Below, piece by piece: positions 18,280-24,744 of a DNA stretch of 24,744 nucleotides (positions are counted from its first letter, which is position 1; every line of letters begins with the position of its first letter). This DNA is from a virus. The stretch is taken from IMG/VR virus record IMGVR_UViG_3300013131_000236, positions 1-24,744 of that record, one strand, 5' to 3'. Made by a program: the position numbers and the translations under genes. The notes below the pieces were generated by a model that saw only the letters and a list, made by a program, of their open reading frames with translations, was not told the DNA's origin and did not search any database.

Positions 18280-18885
18280 ATGAAAAACGAAAAAATGATA
18301 CGAATTATAAAAGAAGAGTTAGCTAAGTTTAAGGATGGACAATCTGGTTCAATAGGCTATCCACCAAATCGCGACATTGAACCAATTGAACCATATATCA
18401 AAACATATATAGAAAAAAAGATGAAAGATCGGGGGCTGCAGTACCTCGACCTCGATCAGACCCGTGAGCCTAGGTGTCGCGCCCTGCTGGCTTGAACGAT
18501 GGAATTTGGTGAATTGCCTAAAGAATATCAAAGAGAGTTAGCTAACTATAAATTTTCTTTAGATAATAGTGGCGACAAACCAATGGAAATATATTATAAT
18601 AATTTGGATATTTATAATAGAAAAGCGAGTGATTGAAAAAACAGAATAAGAGAAGAAGTTGAGTTTTGAAATGATAATTATGATGAAAATGATTTACTGT
18701 CTCAGTTTATAGACGAAGCAATCAGAATGGCGAATCTCGCTTATCAAAAAACAGCATCGGCAATTTCTCAAAATGGTGGCATGGGAACTGATAATCCATC
18801 TAATTCATATTTAATTAAAGCTTCAAGATCATTAAAAGAAACAATTTCTCATTTATCAACCGCGGAAAAAATGGCAAAACAATAA
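18280..18885 (+). CDS. Hypothetical protein with IIKEEL module and GC-rich patch
   Basis: 201 residues with Shine-Dalgarno CAGGGAAA. It begins MKNEKMIRIIKEELAKFKDG, the recurring module. Residues about 51-72 (RGLQYLDLDQTREPRCRALL) are encoded by a short, strikingly GC-rich patch. The rest is helical (FGELPKEYQRELANYKF, LLSQFIDEAIRMANLAYQK) with a Gly/Asn turn and a helical end. Its stop is 3 bp before the next start. No function can be assigned. Confidence 0.75.
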
Positions 18886-18888
18886 AAT

Positions 18889-20049
18889 ATGGCAAATCAA
18901 GAATATAAAATATACTTTCCAGAAATAGTTCCCGTATCTTTATCTTCGGAATATATTGATTATGAACTTTGAGTAAAATCGAGATTAGGTGACGATATTG
19001 CGTCCGTTGAGTTGACACCCAATCAAATTTTTATTAGTCTTCAAGAAGCTGATATGGAATTTTCGAGTGAAGTAAATACCGTTTATATGAAAAATTATAT
19101 GTCTCATTTTTATGGATTATCACAATCTCAAAATGTCAGTGGAATAAATCCCAATTTTACATACTCATATCTTAATCATATAACAAAAGGTATTGGAGAT
19201 CTGGCTGGTATAGGTGGAAATAACAAGGATTTTATCGGCTATATAACATTGGTTCAAAATCAACAAAATTATGATTTGCGGGATTCACTATATGATAAAG
19301 ATGGTAATCAAGTTGACTTTTCCAACGGTGTTGAAATAAAAGAAATATACTATAATGATTTAGACACAACATCTAGATATATTGATACATGATCATATTA
19401 TAATATAATGGCTGGAGAATTTGGTGTTCAATCAGCTCTATATAATACAATGTTTGCGATGTTGCCGATTAATGCGAATGTTATGATGATGCAACATGTC
19501 AGATATAATAACAAATTAAGACTCAGTAATTATACATATGAAATGTATGGAGATCAAACTCTTAAGATATTTCCGTCGCCAAAGGTTGGTAATAAAAAAG
19601 TTTACATAAGATTTAGACACATTCAACCAATAGATTCAACACTTTCTGTAACAGGATCATCTGATGGTAGTACAAGAACAAATGGAATAACGGATCCTAT
19701 TGGAAATTTTTCTCAAGTAAAGTTGCAGCCATTTAATTGAGATTCATTGAATGGCATTGCAAAAAGATGAATAAGAATGTATGGACTTGCTATTTGTAAA
19801 GAAATACTGGCTTTTGATAGGGGTAAGTTTAAAACAGTTCCGTTTGCATCCGAAAATAATACGGTAGAATTGAATTGAGATATGTTATCATCCCAAGCAA
19901 AAGATGAGCAATCAAAATTAAAAGAAACGCTTAGACAAGATTTAAATGATATAATGAATAATGCGGAGTTATTGAAAAGAGATGCTGATGCGTTAGAACA
20001 AATACAAAAACAATTAACATACGTACCATTATTTCCATATTGAAGATAA
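18889..20049 (+). CDS. Neck / head-tail connector-like structural protein
   Basis: 386 residues starting MANQEYKIYFPEIVPVSL. Recognisable is the layout YITLVQNQQNYDLRDSLYD (about 116-134), VEIKEIYYNDLDTTSRYID, a middle part with FGVQSALYNTMFAMLPIN, and LSNYTYEMYGDQTLKIFPSPKVGNKKVYIRF, which is the pattern of a virion structural protein widely found in large myoviruses near neck genes. The last 60 residues are a long helix (DEQSKLKETLRQDLNDIM). Several Trp are TGA. Position after the capsid genes and before the sheath fits a gp13/gp14-like neck role, but that precise equivalence is inference. Confidence 0.7.
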
Positions 20050-20062
20050 AGGAAAAACAAAT

Positions 20063-20335
20063 ATGAAACTAACAGAATGAGAATGATATGATAATGTAGA
20101 GGATCCATTTGAAAATGAAACATCTGGAGATCATGATTTAGATGAATTAAAAGATGAATTGATTGCAAAAATGGAGAGAGATTATTGAAATTCTAAAGGG
20201 CCGTTATCGTTTGGAGAATATTTTGAAATGTTAGAAATGAGTTTTGGAAAAATAGACCCATCGTCGGCTGAAGAACTGTTTAGTACTTATCAAAATTATA
20301 GAAATCAAATAGATCCAACATTACCAAAGGAGTAA
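20063..20335 (+). CDS. Small acidic hypothetical protein
   Basis: 90 residues, Shine-Dalgarno AAAGGAAAA, starting MKLTEWEWYDNVEDPFENE with two TGA Trp in the first eight codons and a third later (RDYWNSKG). Under the standard code it would be invisible. Strongly acidic and helical (DLDELKDELIAKMERDY, GEYFEMLEMSFGKI). Ends 6 bp before the next gene. Unknown. Confidence 0.7.
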
Positions 20336-20341
20336 AATAAT

Positions 20342-21337
20342 ATGTCATTCATAAATAAAAGAAAACAAGTAAAAGAATTGGCTAGAAGAGGTAGATTACC
20401 AAAGGTAATTCGCGAAATGGACCCAGAGACCGGAGAAGAGTTTGACGTTACTCCAGAAAATATTGATTTTGATGAGACGGTGGTTGACGATTCAATGGAA
20501 GATAGTAAAGCACCATTAAGAGATAAATATTCTCCATTTAGAGGTGGAAAATTAGAAAATAAAAAAATAAAAAGTAACGTAAAAAAGTTATCTGAAAAAC
20601 AATTTAGAAAATTTATAAGACAATTACTTATTTCAGAAATGAAAAAAAATAAATCAAATGTTGTAAAGATTGATGGTAAATCAATAAAAAATATGATAAA
20701 AACAATGTTGGGAGAAATGGACACTAGTGGTCTTGCCGTTCCGCTGGGTTTTGTTGATAATAATTCAAATCAGAAAAAAGGTGTAAAAGGCATTAAAAAG
20801 AAAAAAAGAAAGTCGGGAATAAAAACAGAATCATATGAATCTCCCTACGCAGAAAATGATGAATATACGGATGAATTAGAAACGCAGTTAATATCAGCTC
20901 AAACAAAACAAACATCAAAAAGAGCAGATATTTTAAATTCAAAAAATAAGCGTAAATTTGTTGCGAATATAATAAAGGAAATGGATAAAAAAATAATAAA
21001 TAGCGATGATGATTATATTCAAATGAGTTCAATGTTACAAAGTCTAATGATGGAAGATTTTGAGCAATTTTCAAGCGATAAAGAATTTGATTTATTTGAC
21101 GAAAATAATTATTCGCATAGATTTGCTAATTTTGAAGAATATTGACAAATAATAGTTGATGAATTTAATATATTTGATGGAAAATATAACGATGAAATAA
21201 AAAATATATTATGAGATGAATATGATGAAATTGTTTTAAATCCCAATATTCTTTATAATGAAAATAACGAAAATAACGAAAATAATTATAATAATTATAA
21301 TGATTATGAGGAAGATGAATATAATGAACAAGTATAG
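20342..21337 (+). CDS. Hypothetical charged protein with low-complexity tail
   Basis: 331 residues, Shine-Dalgarno AAAGGAG. Basic N-terminus (MSFINKRKQVKELARRGRLP), an acidic segment, then LSEKQFRKFIRQLLISEM and IDGKSIKNMIKTMLGEMD, two variants of the recurring module, then a Lys-rich segment (KKGVKGIKKKKRKSG) and a helical part with two TGA Trp. The C-terminus is Asn/Tyr/Asp/Glu-rich, coded by short direct repeats (GAAAATAAC three times). The stop TAG lies 14 bases inside the next gene. No family recognised; the charge pattern suggests a core or scaffold-like or packaged protein. Confidence 0.75.
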
Positions 21338-21809
21338 AAAATTCATAGCAGAAACATCCTTAATGCCTGGTAATGGCGAAGGTCTTATCAATGTTCCTAA
21401 TCGTACAATGAATCAGAAATTATGAGATAATAAAGAATGTGAACACTGTAATGGTGATGGCTGATATGAAGATGGAACGATGTGCGAATATTGCCACGGT
21501 TATGGTATAAATGAAAGTCTTTTAAACAATGAAATGAACGCGACAAATATGAATAGTGAAAATGATGAAGAAAGTAATCCAATTGATGAATTAGAAAAAC
21601 AAAAAGAAACGGTTGAAAACACTGAAGATATTTTTAAAAAAGTATCATCCGGTAGGAATGCCAAAGATATAGGAAAACGAATTATTACGAATTCTGGAAA
21701 TGAAATTATTGGAAAAAAAGCTTCAGATATAGATCAATCAATACTTGCATCACTAATAGCATCTGGAAGTGTAATCATTGATGGCGGTGGTATAATTAAA
21801 AAAAAGTAA
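21324..21809 (+). CDS. Small zinc-finger protein (DnaJ-type CxxCxGxG)
   Basis: 161 residues; the ATG overlaps the end of the upstream gene by 14 bases (GGAAG upstream). Residues about 39-60 carry CEHCNGDGW and CEYCHGYG, two CxxCxGxG knuckles as in the DnaJ zinc domain, enough for one zinc ion. The W is TGA. Between residues 60 and 100 is an acidic helical linker, and the end DIGKRIITNSGNEIIGKKASDI...IIDGGGIIKKK looks like a compact small fold. Found among virion genes, it may be an assembly chaperone-like factor or a structural zinc protein; unproven. Confidence 0.78.
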
Positions 21810-21815
21810 TTAAAT

Positions 21816-22250
21816 ATGGCATATGTAACGGAAAAGGATCTAAAATTATTCAATTCTATTCAAGAGGAATTGATGTTGAATTTTAGACAACAGGAAATAG
21901 ATTATATTACCATTTCAAATCTTCAATCCGGGGATCCGGATGAAAATATTTATGGAGAAATAACAAAAGAAGACATTGTTTTTTCTGATCCCATTACTAT
22001 TCACGCATATGTTCAACAAAATGCTCCAGAAATACAAACAACCGAATTGGGTATAAGATATAAGAATAGTATTATTGTGTTTGTTCATAAAACATATTTG
22101 GAAGATATGGCATTACAAATTATAGAGGGTCAGTTCTTTAGATGAAATGAAAACATATATCAAATCATGCAACAAACCGGACAACAAATTCAAATTTGAG
22201 GTAACCCGGATTGGCAGGTTTATAGAAGATTTATTTGCATATTAAAATAA
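21816..22250 (+). CDS. Head-tail connector / completion-like protein
   Basis: 144 residues. Pattern YGEITKEDIVFSDPITIHAYVQQN (about 46-70), IRYKNSIIVFVHKTYLED, GQFFRWNENIYQIMQQTGQQIQIWG and final DWQVYRRFICILK. The order beta-rich DPITIxAYV, then a hydrophobic strand, then FFRWxxxxYxI is that of head-completion or stopper proteins of myoviruses. Trp codons at 110 and in QIWG are TGA, the one in DWQV is TGG. Its place before the tail-completion and sheath genes agrees. No single diagnostic residue, so the name stays tentative. Confidence 0.65.
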
Positions 22251-22263
22251 GGAACAAATTAAA

Positions 22264-22719
22264 ATGAAAATTTCGAAAATACGACAAATTATAAAAGAAG
22301 AATTAAATGATGCTGATTTAACCAGACCAAAAGAGGATCAGGAATGAGAGGATTATGATGATTGAATTAATTGAAGAGATAAAAAAAGAGAAATGGAGGG
22401 TAGGTCTGGAAATTTTGGCGGTTTAACAAAAAATGCAATTAAAAAAAATGATACTGACGATGAGTGTAATAGTGCTTTTTGCGATTTCAGTAATGATTAT
22501 GAAGAATACGGGTTTGTTTCAAGACAAGACATAAGTCGCGGATATTTAACAAAAAAGGCAATAACTGATTTGATCAGATTGTCAAAAGCATCTGGTACTA
22601 CTTTAGAAGAAATATTAAAGTATTATTATTCAAATTTAAATAAATGGAATGATTCATTTCCAGAAAGAATGCCGATGATTAATTTTAATAACCCATTTAA
22701 AAAAATAAAAGTACAATAA
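22264..22719 (+). CDS. Hypothetical protein with IIKEEL N-terminus
   Basis: 151 residues, Shine-Dalgarno AAGGAA. Starts MKISKIRQIIKEELNDADL, the recurring module at its cleanest, then a Trp/Asp/Glu-rich segment with three TGA Trp (EWEDYDDWINWRDKKRE), two Cys (ECNSAFCDF), and a helical C-terminal part (DLIRLSKASGTTLEEILKYYYSNLNKW). It ends 2 bp before the next gene, so the two are probably co-translated. Function unknown. Confidence 0.75.
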
Positions 22720-22721
22720 AT

Positions 22722-23438
22722 ATGCCTTTAAAGAAAAAATTTATTTCAAAAAAAGAACCGAGTAAAAACGCTCAATCTCAATATGGAAAATATCTTTTTG
22801 GTGGAGAGGATGCTGGAGATCGTATTTATGGAGATGTTATTGAACCGGATAAAAGATTAGAAAGTAAAATATTGGGAATTATTACGGATTACATAGATGG
22901 TTTTTTTTCAAAAAATGGAAAAACCATAATTAACGCAAAAACAATGAGTTATTTTAAAATGTTAAATCAGGTAAAAAACGATTATCCTGAAATATTGATG
23001 CCGCCGATCGGAAAAACTGTATATAGAGGAATTTTTGTTCCTTTTTCATTATATGATCATTTATTACAATATGTTAATGTTAATTGAAAAAATATTGATG
23101 CTGATAATATTACAAAACAATTATTATCAGCGTTTAAAGGTCAAAGTTTCATGTTTAAGCCACATACTAACGTCCAGTCTTTTTCTACAAACAAAACAAT
23201 ATCGAAGGGATTCATGTATAACACTCCTAAATTTATTTATAATGATTATAACAGTAAAAAACTAAAGTACCCGATATGTCTAAGTTTTTTATTATCAACA
23301 ACGGTTAACAAAGAAGATTATTTATTTAATAGTAAGTTTTTAAGTATCATCGGTCAATACGAAGAAGACGAGGTTATTAGAATTGGAAATCACCCCGTTG
23401 AATGTAAAATAGAAGACTTACACACGGAAATTCTTTAA
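22722..23438 (+). CDS. Candidate ADP-ribosyltransferase
   Basis: 238 residues. The arrangement fits the R-S-E class of mono-ADP-ribosyltransferases: TVYRGIF (Arg102), then QSFSTNKTISKGF with SxST (Ser153-Thr156), then QYEEDEVIRIG with an ExE motif (Glu215, Glu217). Order and spacing agree with that fold, which uses NAD+ to modify proteins, and T4-like phages carry such enzymes (Alt, ModA, ModB), Alt being packaged in the head. About 95 residues precede the Arg motif (MPLKKKFISKKEPSKNAQ is basic). One TGA Trp. The assignment rests on three short motifs only; a non-catalytic structural protein is possible. Confidence 0.5.
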
Positions 23439-23450
23439 GGAAACTAACAT

Positions 23451-24110
23451 TTGAATTCAAATCAAAATATAATTGGTGAATTAGACAAATTAGTTGTTAA
23501 TCATTTTAATAGTGAAAAACCGTTTGATATATCCGGCGGTATTGTCCCGGCAATATATTTAAGAGGTACTCCAGATAAATTATCTGTTTCAGATTTATGA
23601 ACAAATGTTGGAGACATAAAGTATCCCGCAATTGCAATTACTAGAGATAATAACTTTAAAGTAATGCCCGAAAGAGGTACGATAAAAACGGAGGCTACAC
23701 AAATAAAAGTTTTAAAAATAGAAAAAAACAAGTATATATTAGAGGAAGAACCCGGCATAAATGTAGAGATATATTTATATGATAGTCCTATTTACTTTTC
23801 GACTAAATATAATGTTATCTTTTTTTGTGAATATATGAAACATGCTAATGAATTTCAATCTATGTTTATTGATAGACTCAGTCAACAATATTATAAGATA
23901 ACATCTCAAAAGTATCAATCTTTGTTTTTTGATGCAATATTTATGAATAAAGATGGTTTATCTTTTGAAGATAACTTTAATGAAACAGTCGAATCAAAGA
24001 GAATAATTAAAGTTACAGCTAGTATCGATTGCGAAGGTTATTATCTTGCTCAAGCTTCTGATGTCATAAATAGATCGATATCAAAAGCAACACTTGCAAT
24101 AATAGATTAG
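23451..24110 (+). CDS. Tail-completion-like protein (TTG start)
   Basis: 219 residues from TTG at 23451, the only start codon after the upstream in-frame TAA that has a ribosome site (AAGGAAAC, 8 bases away). The next in-frame ATG, at 23664, would remove 71 residues of clearly coding sequence. Features: IPAxYLRGTP-like VPAIYLRGTPDKLS, DIKYPAIAITRD, NVEIYLYDSPIYF, YNVIFFCEYMKHANEF and a long helical middle. Such a strand layout just before the sheath gene suits a tail terminator or completion protein (T4 gp3/gp15 position), but no diagnostic motif is present. Confidence 0.65.
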
Positions 24111-24132
24111 ATAAAGGGAGAAATAAAGAACA

Positions 24133-24744
24133 ATGGCAAGAAATTTAGTAAGTCCCGGAATATCTTTCGGAGAAATTGATCTTAGCCAAGTAGCACAGGT
24201 TACTGCATTGATGGGTCCAGCATTTGTTGGAACTACACAAAGCGGCCCAGCATTCAAACCGACTATTATCAATAATTATTCGAATGAATTTATTCCGATT
24301 TACGGAGGATTAAATACCTCTCATTATGTTCCTTATGCCGTCAAATATTATTTGAAGTATGGATCGAATGCCGTAGTTTGTAGAATACTAGGTACAAATA
24401 CTAGCATAGCTACAAAAGATGATTCTTTTATTATCCCAGCATCCGCATCTTGAAATGATGTTGCGGGTAGTGGCGTTGTTTCATCATCCGGCGTTATTCC
24501 GTTTGCGGTTCTGAGAAAAAGAACCGGCTCTACGGTTACTTCACTAAGTGCATCATTTAATACGACTTCGACAATGTGAACAGTTAGCGGAAATGGCGAC
24601 TTTGGTGGACCATATACATTTAATGATACTAATATTGAGGCATATTTCACCAGAGATGCTGTAACAATTCCGCCATCACCATCGTGTTCATCGTTATATC
24701 TAGATGTTCTTTATTGAACGCAGGCAACCGAAAATTCGGCGGAC
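24133..24744 (+). CDS. Tail sheath protein (3' partial)
   Basis: First 204 residues of the contractile tail sheath (T4 gp18-like). The start MARNLVSPGISFGEIDLSQVA matches the SPGVxxxEIDLS opening of sheath proteins, followed by ALMGPAFVGTTQSGPAFKPT, YGGLNTSHYVPYAVKYYLKYG and AVVCRILG, all typical. Shine-Dalgarno AAAGGGAGAAA. Several Trp are TGA (ASWNDV, TMWTVSG, LYWTQA). The frame is open to the right edge. A contractile sheath marks the phage as a myovirus. Confidence 0.9.

Noticed and set aside
1-24744. Widespread gene decay (many genes broken by stops)
   Set aside because: Almost every break is TGA in an otherwise intact family frame, which is explained by UGA=Trp. Only the terminase junction and the AAT tract are real frame changes.
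1-24744. Genetic code 25 (TGA = Gly, as in Absconditabacteria/Gracilibacteria)
   Set aside because: TGA falls at family Trp positions and not at conserved glycines; conserved Gly in the same proteins use GGN codons.

Overview
The window is a 24.7 kb AT-rich piece of a tailed-phage genome, with every gene on the + strand. It carries the head and neck module of a T4-like myovirus in the usual order: large terminase, portal, prohead protease, acidic scaffold/core protein, major capsid protein, connector and tail-completion proteins, tail sheath. TGA is read as tryptophan throughout (genetic code 4). Real genes are cut at in-frame TGA under the standard code, all of them end in TAA or TAG, and TGA sits where these families carry Trp (the five GRWPEAEP repeats of the first gene, the start of the MCP C-terminal half, TerL just after its P-loop region). 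The host or the phage therefore uses a UGA=Trp code, as in Mollicutes and some recoded phage lineages. Clear Shine-Dalgarno sequences precede many genes.

Layout: 1-1223, end of a repeat protein with a WCIS-type domain. 1238-1468, small unknown. 1472-3678, large terminase, broken into two genes inside the Walker B motif by what looks like an atypically split intein (N-part 32 aa, C-part 108 aa). 3743-6187, portal with a contiguous 182-aa mini-intein. 6202-9019, hypothetical genes, one with tandem repeats and a frameshift in an AAT tract. 9022-9738, prohead protease. 9732-12124, small core-region genes, including a GC-richer cassette flanked by a perfect 40-bp direct repeat. 12219-13118, acidic scaffold candidate. 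13149-14774, major capsid protein followed by a UUCG terminator. 14872-16545, a Vsr-like homing-endonuclease candidate with four zinc-binding repeats. 16601-17158, a probable abundant virion protein closed by a second UUCG terminator. 17252-24110, neck/connector and accessory virion proteins, including a candidate ADP-ribosyltransferase. 24133 to the end, tail sheath (partial).

The points of most interest are the split TerL intein together with the portal intein in a recoded phage; a short (I/L)RxIIKEE-like module that recurs in many otherwise unrelated small virion-region proteins and could be a packaging or prohead-processing signal; the repeat-flanked GC-rich cassette; and the uneven use of TGG and TGA for Trp between the capsid gene and its neighbours. 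No tRNA, rRNA, CRISPR or origin was seen. No stretch above 300 bases lacks a gene.
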